Under the pieces are notes generated by a model. It ran no database searches. It saw only the letters and a program-made list of their open reading frames with translations, and had not been told where the DNA came from. From contig NZ_CP092587.1 in assembly GCF_023920225.1 (NCBI RefSeq), positions 3,065,709 to 3,129,708 of the forward strand: a stretch of DNA of 64,000 nt, given 5' to 3'. Each line of letters begins with the position of its first letter. The stretch's first letter is position 1. This stretch comes from Vibrio gazogenes. Its GTDB lineage: Bacteria; Pseudomonadota; Gammaproteobacteria; Enterobacterales; Vibrionaceae. The position numbers and the translations under genes are program-made. Positions 43,901 through 53,830 of this stretch are shown here, in pieces.

Positions 43901-46900
43901 ATCAGCAACAAGTGCAAAATGAGTCCGTAATGCAGCATGTCGGGCAACGATCTGATCCAGCGCCCGTTGCAATGCATCGACATCTAATTTGCCTTGCAAA
44001 CGCACACTTCTCGGCACGGTATAAGCCGCCGTGGCCTGTGCATCCATCTGAGATAAGAACCACAAGCGTTTTTGCGCCAGAGATAGTGGAATGGCTTGCC
44101 CCTCTGGCAGTGGCGTAATCGCAGGTAAGGTTGAACCTTGTGCATCCTCAAGCAGCGCTGCCACTTCATGTAATGTCGAATGAGAAAACAGTGTCGTCAG
44201 TGATAATTCCCGCCCCAACTGCTCACGCACCCGTGACACCATCCGCACCGCCAGCAAGGAGTGACCGCCCAACTCAAAGAAGTTGTCGGCACGACCCACT
44301 TGCTCAACACCCAGCAGCGCTGACCAAATCGCTGCCAGTTGTTGCTCCGCATCACCCACCGGTGCTTGATATTCATGCCGCACTACCGAGCTGATATCCG
44401 GCTCCGGTAATGCCTTACGATTCACTTTACCGTTCGGCGTCAATGGCATCGCATCAATCACCACATACACCGCCGGCACCATGTGCGCCGGTAAGCGCTC
44501 AGACAACTCAGCCTTCAGGGCTGCCACATCCGGCACCGCATCTGCCTGTGCCGCCGTGTAGTAACCGACTAACTGTTTATCAGCGCTGCCACCGAAGGCT
44601 CGCGCAACCACCACGCCATCCTGAACACCGGTACAACCTTGTAGCGCTGAGCTGATTTCACCCAGCTCGATACGGAAACCACGGATTTTCACCTGGTCAT
44701 CATTGCGGCCCCGATACTCAATCGTGCCGTCCGGCAACCAGCAACCCACATCGCCGGTACGGTACATCACCGGATAGTGATGCTTGTCGTACGGATTGGC
44801 AACAAACCGCTCCGCCGTCAGCTCATCACGGTTGAGATAACCCCGTGCAACCTGAACACCACCAATGTATAACTCCCCTTCAACACCCACCGGTACCGGA
44901 TGACCCTCACTATCGAGGACATACATCCGGGTATTGGCAACCGGACGACCGATTGAAACCCGGTCACCCGTCAGTTGCCGTGGACAGTGCCATGCCGTCA
45001 CATCCACCGCTGCTTCCGTCGGGCCATACAGGTTATGTAATTCAATCTGTGGTAAGCGCGCATAACTCTTGCGTATTGCTTCCGCCGGTAGCGCTTCACC
45101 ACTACAGAACACCAAGCGCAGGCTCGGACAATCATTCGGGCTGACCACCTCAAGGAAACTCTGCAACATTGGGGGGACAAAGTGCACGATAGTCACCCCT
45201 TGGGTGGTCATGAGGGTTTTCAAGTAATCCGGGTCTTTGTGCCCTTCGGGTTTCGCCATCAATAATGTAGCGCCCGACCACAGCGGGCAGAAGAATTCCC
45301 ACACTGACACATCAAAACTGAATGGGGTTTTCTGGAGCACCACATCATCTGCGTTGAACCCGTAGTCTTGTTGCATCCAGTGCAGACGATTGACCACCCC
45401 GCGGTGCTCATTCATCACTCCTTTCGGTAAACCGGTCGAGCCCGAGGTGTAAATGATGTATGCCAGATGACGGTTGGTCAGCGCTGCCACCACAGGATTG
45501 GTTGTCGGACTATCGAGCCATGGCTGCACCGGAGAGGCTAAATCGACCAAACGGGTTGTTGCAGGAACCTCTCCCAGACGTTCAACTAAACTGCCGCAGG
45601 TCAACAAGGCTACCGGCGCACTGTCGGACAACATATACGTCAGTCGCTCACTCGGATAACCCGGGTCGAGCGGAACATACGCGCCGCCCGCTTTGAGAAT
45701 CGCCAGCAGAGATACCACCAGCTCACAGCTTCTTTCCAGACAGACCGCAACCCGGCTGTCCGGACGCACGCCCTGTTCAATCAGCCAGTGCGCCAGTTGG
45801 TTCGCCTGCGCATTGAGCTCGGCATAACTGAGCGACTGGTCGTCAAACACCACCGCGGTCGCGTCTGGGCTACGAGTCACCTGCGCTTCAATCAGCGTAT
45901 GCAGACAGGATTCGTCAGGGAATGACGTTTGCGTCTGGTTAAACTGGTTGAGCACAAGGTCGCGTTCAGCGTCCGGGAGGATATTCAGTGAGCCAACCGC
46001 TTGGGTGGGTGCCGAGACCATCTGCTGTAACAAAGCGTGCCAGTATCCGAGATAGCGTTTAACGGTGCCTGCATCGAAGAGAGCCGTGGCATAGTTCAGC
46101 GTTCCGGAAAGCTGACCATCCATTTCAAAGAGATCTAAGCTCAGATCAAACTGCGCGGTCCGACGTTCGGTTTCCAATAAGGAAAGAGTGACACCAGATA
46201 GCGCCTGCGTTTCTTGAGGTGTATTTTGCAAACTCAGCATCACTTGGAACAGTGGCGGATGAGACATATTTCTTGTTGGTGCAACCGACTCCACCACCTG
46301 CTCAAACGGAATATCCTGATGGGCCTGTGCCGCCAGTGCCGTGTCTTTCACCTGCGCCAGCAGATCAATCGTGTTCGGATGATCAGACAGATCAACTCGG
46401 ATCGCCTGCGTATTGACGAACATGCCGATCAAAGGTTCAACCTCAGCACTGGTACGTCCGGCAATCGGCGAGCCAATCACCACATCATCCTGACTGGCAA
46501 GGCGTCCCATCAATGCCGACCAACTGGCTAATAAGGTCATGTAGAGCGTACAACCTTGACGACGGCTTAAATCTCTCAGCCCGTCAGTGATAGCCTGATC
46601 AAGCTGCACCGGAATGACTGCACCGTCATAGGACTGATAAGCAGGCCTGATATGATCGGTCGGTAAAGTCAGACATTCAGGAATGCCCTGCAACTGTTGC
46701 GCCCAATAAGCTTGTTGCCGTTGCAGAACGTCCCCTTGTAGATAGCGCTGTTGCCATACGGCAAAATCACCATACTGAATGCTCAGCGGTGGCAGCGGAT
46801 CTGCATCACCTTGAGTAAACGCGTTATACAATTCTCCCAGTTCACGGATGAACACATTGACCGACCAACCATCGGAAATGATGTGATGCATCGCAATTCT

Positions 46901-49900
46901 CAACCAATGCTCTTCGTCACTGATACGAACCAACTGTCCTTGAAGTAAGCGTCCGCTATCCAGACTGAATTGAGGCTGGAAAGGGACGTCCGTTTGCGTG
47001 TCCATCACCAAAGGGAAACCAACGGTTTCAGATGCGATGACCTGCGTTGCCAGCCCGTCACATTCAATGAAATGTGTGCGTAGAATTTCATGCCGGGCGA
47101 CAATCCGGTCCAGCGCCTGTTGAAGTGCTTCGATGTTCAATCGTCCGTGCAGTCTGGTGCCACCGGCAATAATATAAGCCGATGATGCTGCCGGATTCAT
47201 CCGTGACAGGAACCATAGCCGTTGTTGTGCCAACGACAACGGTGGGGTTTGTTGACTGGCATCTCGCGTAATCGCAGGAAGACGTTGCTGTGATGGCGTC
47301 AGATCGCGGTCTTGCAATGTGGCAGCCAACTCAGACAGTACCGGATGAGCAAACAGCGTGGTCAGCGAGATTTCAAGCCCAAGTGCAACTCGGATCCGAG
47401 ACACGAGCTGAATAGCGATTAATGAGTGCCCGCCCAGTTCGAAGAAGTCATCATGACGCCCCACCTGACTCACACCCAACAGACCCGACCAAATCTCAGC
47501 CAGTTGAACTTCCACATCTCCCTGTGGCGGCTCATAAGCCCGGTGCGGCAAATGACTTGCATCGACCGCCGGTAAAGCCTTCCGGTCAACCTTGCCATTC
47601 GGGGTTAACGGGAAGGCATCCAACGCGATATAAATCCCCGGCACCATGTAATCCGGCAAGCGGCGGCGTAACTCGGCCTTTAATCCTTCCTCAAAACCCT
47701 CACCGGATTGCGCAGCGTCTTCCGCCACATAATAACCCACCAGCCGTGGCTCTCCGTCCGCCATCTCAGGCGCAGTAACCACCGCATCAGCAATACCGGC
47801 ATAACCCTGCATCAGCGACTCGATTTCACCCAGCTCGATTCGGAATCCCCGAATCTTGACCTGAAAGTCACTCCGCCCTAAACAGCGAATCCGACCCTCA
47901 CTATCCCAACGACCCAAGTCACCGGTTTGGTACATCAACGCACCGGATTCAGCAACAAACGGGTCCGGGATAAACCGCTCGGCGGTTAAATCATCGCGAT
48001 TGAGATATCCGGCCGTTACCCCGGCGCCGGCAATGTAAATCTCACCACTGGCACCCACCGGAACCGGCTGGTGTCTCTCATCCAGAATATAAATTCGGGT
48101 ATTCCCAATCGGTTGACCAATCAGGACGCCCGTATCACTGACGCGCAAAGGATGGGTCGCTGACCAGACTGTCGTCTCTGTCGGGCCATACATATTCCAC
48201 AAACGACCGACGCGACTAAGAATCTCATCCGCCAGCACTTTCGAGAAGGATTCTCCGCCAATCAGTCCGGTTAACCGGGGCGAGCCCTGCCACCCTGCTG
48301 CCAGTAAAAGTTTCCATGTCGCCGGGGTTGCCTGAAACAGGGTAATCGCCTGATTATCCAGATAAGCAGCCAATGCTTCACCATCACGAGACAGCGCTTT
48401 ATCGGCCAAGTGCAGGGCGGCACCACTTAACAGCGGCAGATAAATTTCAAGCACATGAATATCAAAGGATATCGTTGTCACCGCTAATAAACGGTCATCA
48501 CCACTCACCTGATGTTGCTGCTGCTGACCGGTCAGGAAGTTGACCACCGCCCGGTGCGGCACCATCACCCCTTTGGGTTGTCCGGTTGAGCCGGAGGTAT
48601 AAATCACATAGGCCAGATGGTCACTACTCAGCGTTGCCACTTCGGGATTGTTCACCGGCTCATCCGCCAGCGACTCACGATTGAGTTCAAGCACCTGTAA
48701 CTGGGCGGCCTGCTCACCGAATGTCTGCGCAACATCAACGCTGCCGTCGCTAATCAGAACCACCGGACGGCTGTCGGCCACCATGTATTGCAATCGCTCG
48801 GACGGGAACAACGGGTCGAGCGGGACGTAGGCACCACCCGCTTTGAGGGTCGCCAGCAAGGTCGTGACCATGGCACAACTGCGCTCAACCATCACGGCGA
48901 CATAACTGCCCGGTGTGACCCTCAGTGCAATCAGACGATGAGCTAACTGATTGGCTTGCGTATTCAGTGCGGCATAACTCAGCGAGTCATTCCCTGAAAC
49001 CACAGCGGTGGCATCAGGTGTCTGCGCCGCTTGTGACTCAAATAACTGGTGCAGACATGCTTGCTCGGGATAGAGCATTGCGGTCTGGTTAAAGGTGTCG
49101 AGCACGAGATGACGCTCTTCAACAGGCAACAGATCCAATTGGTCAATGGATGTCTCAGGAAGCGATATATCAGACGGTGTCATCAGCGTGTTCACCAACC
49201 CATTCAGTGCCGTTACGAGCATTGCGCCAATCCGATCGCCACCGATGCTCCGACTGACATGGATATCTAACGAGAAACCACCGTTGACAATATCGTTAAC
49301 CGCCACGGTTAATGGGTAATTGGTATTTTCGGCAGCAAAGACCACGGTTCCCAGCGCATCGCTCTCCTCAGTATGCTGTGCGCTGCCACCTTGATAACGA
49401 TAGTTGAGAAGAGAACTGAATAGCGGTGTCTGATTGCTCAAGCCACTACACTGTTGCGCCAAAGCCAATGACGTATGTTCATGTTCAAGTAACTCACCCA
49501 ATCGCTGTTGGGTCTGAGCCAGCGCTGATTCTACCGATGCCCCTGCAAAAGAGATCCGTAATGGTAGCGTATTGAGGAACATGCCTAACACGCGATCAGC
49601 CCCTTCACCGCCAGCCATCCGGCCGAACAGTACCGTGCCGAAGACGACATCGTCCTGCCCCGTCGCCATGCGCACCACCAGCCCCCAAGCAAGATGGAAT
49701 AGCGCAGCAGAACTCAAACCTTTCTGACGCGCCAGCACGCGCACCTGATCTGCCAAATGCGGATCAATCGCGACATGTACTCCTTCCGTCAGCTCACTTT
49801 GTGTTTGTAGACCGAATGGCACACAAGGCTCATCAAGATCACCCAACAATGCCTGAAAATAGCGCAAATGTTCATCGCGGCCAGATTGGTTCAGAGTGGT

Positions 49901-52900
49901 TTGCGCGACAAAGTTACGGAACGGTAACGGCTTGGGCAGCATCGCTTCCCGCCCCGTCATGTAAGACTGTACTTCTTCAACCAGTAACTCCAGTGTGGTG
50001 TGATCATTACACAGATGATGGAATAAGAAGCATAACAGCCAGCGATCTTGCGCCGGATCTGCGACTTTGTAGATTTCAATCATGGGTGCACGCTGGATAT
50101 CCATCCGTGTCCGGGCCGGGTCAAAGTGACGACTCAGCGCATCAGCCACATCCCCCGTCGGTTCAACATGCTCAAGTTGCGCTGCCTGAAGTGTTTTCAG
50201 CACGACCGGCGCTTCGCGCCACACCACTTGGACGGGGGTCTCCAGTCCATCCCAAACGACGGCAGTCCGTAAAATGTCATGTCGCTGCACCACATGCTGC
50301 AGGGCGCTGATAAACGTCTCGATTTCCGTTTCACGTCTGAAACTCTGAATAAATCGGGTAATGTATGGGTCACCTTGTTCGGCCAGTAAGTGGTGGAATA
50401 AGATCCCCTCTTGAAGTGGTGCCAGCGGATAAATATCCTGAATATTCGCCGCACCGCCAGCGACGGTCTGACTGATCCGATCAATCTCTGGCTGGCTCAG
50501 CGTCACCAACGGTAACATCTCTGGTGTGATATGCTGACAACCTGCGGGAATCAGATTCGGCGGAATTTCGCTTTGTGGGTTCGTGGTATGAGCGACCAAG
50601 GTTTCAGCTAATGCTGCCAAAGTTGGCCGGGCGAACAGATCCCGGATCACCATCTGATAGCCCTGTTGACGTAACCGTTCGATCATTTGAACAGCCAGTA
50701 ACGACTGACCACCGAGCTCAAAGAAGTTATCATCTCGGCCCACTTGTTCAACACCGAGTAACGCAGACCAGATCTCAGCTAAAGTCGATTCAACGACACC
50801 TTCTGGTGCAGTAAACGCTTGACGGACAAATGCACTTTCATCCGGCTCCGGCAGCGCCTTGCGGTCAACTTTACCGTTGGCATTCAACGGCATGTGATCC
50901 AGTGCAACATAGGCTTTCGGCACCATGTAATCAGGCAATCGCTCAGCTAATCTTGATTTCAGTTCCGCTGCCGTGATCTGCGGATCTTGAGTGGTAAAAT
51001 AGGCCACTAACCGTTTCGAACCGGCATCTTCACCTTGGGCAAGCACGACCGCACTGTCAGCACCGCTTGAAAGCAATGCCACTTCAATTTCACCCAATTC
51101 GATACGAAATCCGCGAATCTTGACCTGAAAATCATTTCTACCGATAAATTCGAGTGTGCCGTCAGGGTGTCTGTAACCCAGATCACCGGTTTTATACATC
51201 CGTGCATTCGGCTGTGATGAATACGGGTCAGGAATAAAGCGTTCTGCGGTCAATTCATCTTGGTTGAGATATCCCAACGCGACACCGTCACCACCAATAT
51301 ATAATTCACCGACAACCCCTTGTGGCACCGGTTGTCTCTGATCGTTCAGCAGATATATCTGTGTGTTGCCAATCGGATAGCCAAGCGGAATGTTCACCGC
51401 ATCCTCATCCACGGCTGTTACTTCATGTGTTGTCGCAAATGTGGTGGTTTCTGTGGGGCCATAACAATGCACCACATGCTGTGGCGCGCCATCGGACAGC
51501 ATCCGTCGGATCACCATTGGATCAGGCGAATCCCCGCCAAAGAATACATAGCGCAATCCCGGTAACACGGTTTTCAAATCTTGCGCATATTGATTGAATA
51601 GACCGATCGTCATCCACAAAACACTGACTCGATGATCAATCAATGCTTGCTCAAGCGCTTGGACGTTCAACAAGGTATCTTGATCAATCACGACCACCGC
51701 AGCACCATTGAGCAATGGTGTCCATAATTCAAAGGTGGTTGCATCAAACGCAGGGTTGGCTGAGAACGAAAAACGATCCGCAGGCTGAACGGTTATATAA
51801 CCATTATTGATCACCAGTCGGGCAATGCCCCGATGAGGGATTACAACGCCTTTCGGCTGACCGGTCGAGCCCGAGGTGTACATCACGTAAGCCGGCGCAT
51901 CCCCACTGACAGGAACCGACACGGGTTGCTCACGAATCTCATTGACCAATGATGCATCCATCTCCAATACCGTGAGCGTCGGATAATTCGCTGTCGCACC
52001 GGGCTCAGCAATCAAAACCGTCGCACCACTATTGTCCAGTATATAATCCAGTCGCTCTGTCGGAGCCGTTGGATCAAGCGGCACATATACCCCGCCGACT
52101 TTCAGAATCGCCAGCTCCGCCTGAATCAAAGCTGCTGAGCGCGGCAGCAGAATGGCGACGCGCTGCCCCGGTCGAATACCAAGTGTTTGCAGTCGATAAG
52201 CCAGCGCATTGGCGCGCGCCTCCAGTACGGCATAAGTCAGATCACCATCATCAGTCACCACCGCTGTCGCATCGGGCGATGCATTGACCTGCTCAGTAAA
52301 CAGCGTATGAACGCCCTTATCTGCGGGATAATCATAACGATTCTGATTGTATTGATGGATGACGGTGTGAAATTGCTCGTCATCGAGTATTGGCAATGCC
52401 GTCACTGGTAACTCAGGCTGCTCAACCATCCCTTGCAGTAAACGGATCCAATAGCCGAGATAGCGTTCAACCGTCGCTTTTTCAAACAAGGCTGTCGCAT
52501 AATTCAGATAACCAGACAAAGTGTCGCCCGATTCACTGAGCAGCAGACTCAAATCAAATTTTGCAGTCTTAAATGGTTCTTCTTCCGGAGATAAAGAGAT
52601 ATCGGGGAGACTCAAGGTTGAGTCCGGCAGATTCTGGAGGGCAAAGATCACCTGAAATAACGGTGTATACGCTGGATTACGGTTCGTCAGTACCGCCTCA
52701 ACCACCTGTTCAAACGGCATATCCTGATTGGACTGCGCAGCCAGTGCCGTGGCTTTTACTTGTGCCAGTAACGCGGACGTATTGGGTTGCTGACTTAAAT
52801 CAACCCGCAGTGCCTGCGTATTGACAAACATCCCGATCAAACCTTCTAACTCAGCGCGGTTTCGCCCGGCGACAGGGGCACCGATCACCACATCATCCTG

Positions 52901-53815
52901 ACTGGCCAGACGGCTCATTAACGTCGCCCAACTGGCAAACAGGGTCATAAATAGCGTGGTATCATGGCGCTGTCCCAAGGCTTTCAATGCAGCAGTTAAC
53001 GTCCGGTCCAACGTAAAATTCACACTGGCACCGGCATGGTCCTGCACCGACGGACGTGGAAAATCGGTTTTGAGAGCCAGATACTCCGGTGCATCTTTCA
53101 GTTGTCCGACCCAGTAATCCCGTTGACGGGGAATAACGGATTCAGCGAGAGATTGTTGCCAGTGGGCATAATCAGCAAACTGAATCGGTAACGGGGGCAG
53201 CGGGTTACTTTGTCCCTGACACAATGCAGCATACAACGTGCCGACTTCGCGGATAAACACACTCATCGACCAACCATCGGCTATGGCATGGTGGAAAGCC
53301 ACACGTAGCACGAATTCATGGTGTTGAACATGGACCAATTCGGCTCTGACCAATGGCCCTGTCGATAGATCAAAATGAGGCAAATAAGGCTCTGAGAGAT
53401 CGACTTGATCATAATTGATCTCATCAAGTAAGAACCCTGTATCCGCAGGTATGATCTGCTGAAAAGGTTGCCCATCCCGAGTAATAAAAATGGTTCTGAG
53501 GGCTTCATGGCGGGAGACCATGTGATCCAGTGTTTGTCGTAAGATGTCGGTATTCAACTGACCTTTCAGCCGAAATGAACCGTTGATAATATAAGCATCG
53601 GATGCACTCTGCTCCATTTCAGACAGAAACCAGATCCGTCGCTGTGCCAGTGCTAAAGGCTCTCCTTCCGGAGAGCGGGCGACAGGTTCAATCGCGGCAG
53701 GCTTGTCTTTCTTTTTTCGTTTCAGGCCTCTTGCTTTTGCCAGCTCAAATAATTTGACGACATCATCGCCAGACAAGTTATTCATCGATGCACCCAAATC
53801 ATCATTTGTACTCAT
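40943..53815 (-). CDS. Nonribosomal peptide synthetase, four modules
   Basis: The 4290-residue protein reads C-A-T, (E/C)-A-T, C-A-T, C-A-T. C domains carry HHAIADGWS, HHIISDGWS and HHMITDGWS. The dual E/C domain (from about 1085) has HHLLAEQGDP and HHLCNDHTT. Carrier Ser residues are near 1035 (GGQSLL), 2129, 3188 and 4228. Pocket residues read by eye are DAFWFGCTFK (Val-like), DILQLGMVWK (Gly), DVWHFSLVDK (Ser) and DALWLGGTFK (Val-like). Expected contribution: D-Val-like, Gly, Ser, Val-like. The first 35 residues before C1 are basic and may dock with the previous synthetase. It follows that gene by 15 nt, with GGGAG overlapping the upstream stop. Confidence 0.95.
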   Translation of the reverse strand: MSTNDDLGASMNNLSGDDVVKLFELAKARGLKRKKKDKPAAIEPVARSPEGEPLALAQRRIWFLSEMEQSASDAYIINGSFRLKGQLNTDILRQTLDHMVSRHEALRTIFITRDGQPFQQIIPADTGFLLDEINYDQVDLSEPYLPHFDLSTGPLVRAELVHVQHHEFVLRVAFHHAIADGWSMSVFIREVGTLYAALCQGQSNPLPPLPIQFADYAHWQQSLAESVIPRQRDYWVGQLKDAPEYLALKTDFPRPSVQDHAGASVNFTLDRTLTAALKALGQRHDTTLFMTLFASWATLMSRLASQDDVVIGAPVAGRNRAELEGLIGMFVNTQALRVDLSQQPNTSALLAQVKATALAAQSNQDMPFEQVVEAVLTNRNPAYTPLFQVIFALQNLPDSTLSLPDISLSPEEEPFKTAKFDLSLLLSESGDTLSGYLNYATALFEKATVERYLGYWIRLLQGMVEQPELPVTALPILDDEQFHTVIHQYNQNRYDYPADKGVHTLFTEQVNASPDATAVVTDDGDLTYAVLEARANALAYRLQTLGIRPGQRVAILLPRSAALIQAELAILKVGGVYVPLDPTAPTERLDYILDNSGATVLIAEPGATANYPTLTVLEMDASLVNEIREQPVSVPVSGDAPAYVMYTSGSTGQPKGVVIPHRGIARLVINNGYITVQPADRFSFSANPAFDATTFELWTPLLNGAAVVVIDQDTLLNVQALEQALIDHRVSVLWMTIGLFNQYAQDLKTVLPGLRYVFFGGDSPDPMVIRRMLSDGAPQHVVHCYGPTETTTFATTHEVTAVDEDAVNIPLGYPIGNTQIYLLNDQRQPVPQGVVGELYIGGDGVALGYLNQDELTAERFIPDPYSSQPNARMYKTGDLGYRHPDGTLEFIGRNDFQVKIRGFRIELGEIEVALLSSGADSAVVLAQGEDAGSKRLVAYFTTQDPQITAAELKSRLAERLPDYMVPKAYVALDHMPLNANGKVDRKALPEPDESAFVRQAFTAPEGVVESTLAEIWSALLGVEQVGRDDNFFELGGQSLLAVQMIERLRQQGYQMVIRDLFARPTLAALAETLVAHTTNPQSEIPPNLIPAGCQHITPEMLPLVTLSQPEIDRISQTVAGGAANIQDIYPLAPLQEGILFHHLLAEQGDPYITRFIQSFRRETEIETFISALQHVVQRHDILRTAVVWDGLETPVQVVWREAPVVLKTLQAAQLEHVEPTGDVADALSRHFDPARTRMDIQRAPMIEIYKVADPAQDRWLLCFLFHHLCNDHTTLELLVEEVQSYMTGREAMLPKPLPFRNFVAQTTLNQSGRDEHLRYFQALLGDLDEPCVPFGLQTQSELTEGVHVAIDPHLADQVRVLARQKGLSSAALFHLAWGLVVRMATGQDDVVFGTVLFGRMAGGEGADRVLGMFLNTLPLRISFAGASVESALAQTQQRLGELLEHEHTSLALAQQCSGLSNQTPLFSSLLNYRYQGGSAQHTEESDALGTVVFAAENTNYPLTVAVNDIVNGGFSLDIHVSRSIGGDRIGAMLVTALNGLVNTLMTPSDISLPETSIDQLDLLPVEERHLVLDTFNQTAMLYPEQACLHQLFESQAAQTPDATAVVSGNDSLSYAALNTQANQLAHRLIALRVTPGSYVAVMVERSCAMVTTLLATLKAGGAYVPLDPLFPSERLQYMVADSRPVVLISDGSVDVAQTFGEQAAQLQVLELNRESLADEPVNNPEVATLSSDHLAYVIYTSGSTGQPKGVMVPHRAVVNFLTGQQQQHQVSGDDRLLAVTTISFDIHVLEIYLPLLSGAALHLADKALSRDGEALAAYLDNQAITLFQATPATWKLLLAAGWQGSPRLTGLIGGESFSKVLADEILSRVGRLWNMYGPTETTVWSATHPLRVSDTGVLIGQPIGNTRIYILDERHQPVPVGASGEIYIAGAGVTAGYLNRDDLTAERFIPDPFVAESGALMYQTGDLGRWDSEGRIRCLGRSDFQVKIRGFRIELGEIESLMQGYAGIADAVVTAPEMADGEPRLVGYYVAEDAAQSGEGFEEGLKAELRRRLPDYMVPGIYIALDAFPLTPNGKVDRKALPAVDASHLPHRAYEPPQGDVEVQLAEIWSGLLGVSQVGRHDDFFELGGHSLIAIQLVSRIRVALGLEISLTTLFAHPVLSELAATLQDRDLTPSQQRLPAITRDASQQTPPLSLAQQRLWFLSRMNPAASSAYIIAGGTRLHGRLNIEALQQALDRIVARHEILRTHFIECDGLATQVIASETVGFPLVMDTQTDVPFQPQFSLDSGRLLQGQLVRISDEEHWLRIAMHHIISDGWSVNVFIRELGELYNAFTQGDADPLPPLSIQYGDFAVWQQRYLQGDVLQRQQAYWAQQLQGIPECLTLPTDHIRPAYQSYDGAVIPVQLDQAITDGLRDLSRRQGCTLYMTLLASWSALMGRLASQDDVVIGSPIAGRTSAEVEPLIGMFVNTQAIRVDLSDHPNTIDLLAQVKDTALAAQAHQDIPFEQVVESVAPTRNMSHPPLFQVMLSLQNTPQETQALSGVTLSLLETERRTAQFDLSLDLFEMDGQLSGTLNYATALFDAGTVKRYLGYWHALLQQMVSAPTQAVGSLNILPDAERDLVLNQFNQTQTSFPDESCLHTLIEAQVTRSPDATAVVFDDQSLSYAELNAQANQLAHWLIEQGVRPDSRVAVCLERSCELVVSLLAILKAGGAYVPLDPGYPSERLTYMLSDSAPVALLTCGSLVERLGEVPATTRLVDLASPVQPWLDSPTTNPVVAALTNRHLAYIIYTSGSTGLPKGVMNEHRGVVNRLHWMQQDYGFNADDVVLQKTPFSFDVSVWEFFCPLWSGATLLMAKPEGHKDPDYLKTLMTTQGVTIVHFVPPMLQSFLEVVSPNDCPSLRLVFCSGEALPAEAIRKSYARLPQIELHNLYGPTEAAVDVTAWHCPRQLTGDRVSIGRPVANTRMYVLDSEGHPVPVGVEGELYIGGVQVARGYLNRDELTAERFVANPYDKHHYPVMYRTGDVGCWLPDGTIEYRGRNDDQVKIRGFRIELGEISSALQGCTGVQDGVVVARAFGGSADKQLVGYYTAAQADAVPDVAALKAELSERLPAHMVPAVYVVIDAMPLTPNGKVNRKALPEPDISSVVRHEYQAPVGDAEQQLAAIWSALLGVEQVGRADNFFELGGHSLLAVRMVSRVREQLGRELSLTTLFSHSTLHEVAALLEDAQGSTLPAITPLPEGQAIPLSLAQKRLWFLSQMDAQATAAYTVPRSVRLQGKLDVDALQRALDQIVARHAALRTHFALVADEPIQVVSAPSVGFPLTYLDGEGVMDELAPLSPTFDLTQGPLIQGQLIRVSDREHWLRIVMHHMITDGWSMGIFNRELAALYTAHCNGQVDPLPPLTIQYGDYAAWQQTHLQGEVLQRQQQYWHEQLRDIPDCLTLPTDRPRPAHQDYSGASLPVVIRRELTEQLRQLSQRRGCTLYMTLLAGWSVAMGRLSGQDDIVIGSPIAGRTQSDVEGLIGMFVNSMAMRVQLTEALNTQDLLAQVKETALAAQANQDMPFEQVVETVAPVRSLSHAPIFQVMFALQNTPTDQIQLPELTLEALDNELSTAQFDLSLEIHEHDGGLNGYLTYASALFEPETVQRYLSYWITLLEEMVRQPELSVGALPMLTDSEQQHVLQHFNQTDSDYPSDCGVHTLFSQQASASPDAIALITEAGEWCYSELEGSANALAHRLQTLGVAPGQRVAVRLPRSAALVVAELAILKCGGVYVPLDPNAPAERQRYVLDDCGAEVLLTESETTPDSLSLKVLTLNESLLSEHCEEVVSVAVQGDSPAYVMYTSGSTGQPKGVVVPHRAIARLVLNNGYMAVQPSDRIALAANPAFDATTLEVWAPLLNGAAVVVIEQETLLNVHAFAQALTQHQVSILWLTVGLFNQYAQGLQSVFPNLRYLLVGGDALDPAVIRRVLSESAPQHLLNGYGPTETTTFALTHEITAVDEHAVSIPLGRPIGNTQVYLLNSHGQPVPQGVVGELYIGGDGVALGYLNQAELTAERFVPDPYASSANARMYRTGDLGYLRADGTIEFVGRNDFQVKVRGFRIELGEIESALVSCGVASAVVIATGDSASKRLVAYFTQGEEALTASELKSRLAACLPSYMVPTAYVALAEMPLTANGKVDRRALPEPDETAFVVRQYEAPKNAMETTLADIWCQLLNVERVGRQDDFFELGGHSLLAVRLISEIQHRLHIEVTITELFEHSVLSALAMKLAYIKLSAFASQDIENMAQRLAKGKK
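41250..42660. repeat. Val-like adenylation repeat, copy 1
   Basis: Near-identical to 54115-55530. Both encode the same A-domain core (FDATTLEVWAPLLNGAAVVV) with only scattered changes outside it. Boundaries are approximate. Confidence 0.75.
44239..45969. repeat. Ser adenylation-carrier repeat, copy 2
   Basis: The third module of the four-module synthetase. Similarity to copy 4 extends further, to about 46070, into the C domain. Confidence 0.85.
47430..47860. repeat. Gly module A-T repeat, copy 1
   Basis: The C-terminal A-domain lobe and T start are nearly identical to 63596-64000, where the second copy runs off the window edge. Confidence 0.8.
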
Positions 53816-53830
53816 GGTGTATGACTCCCA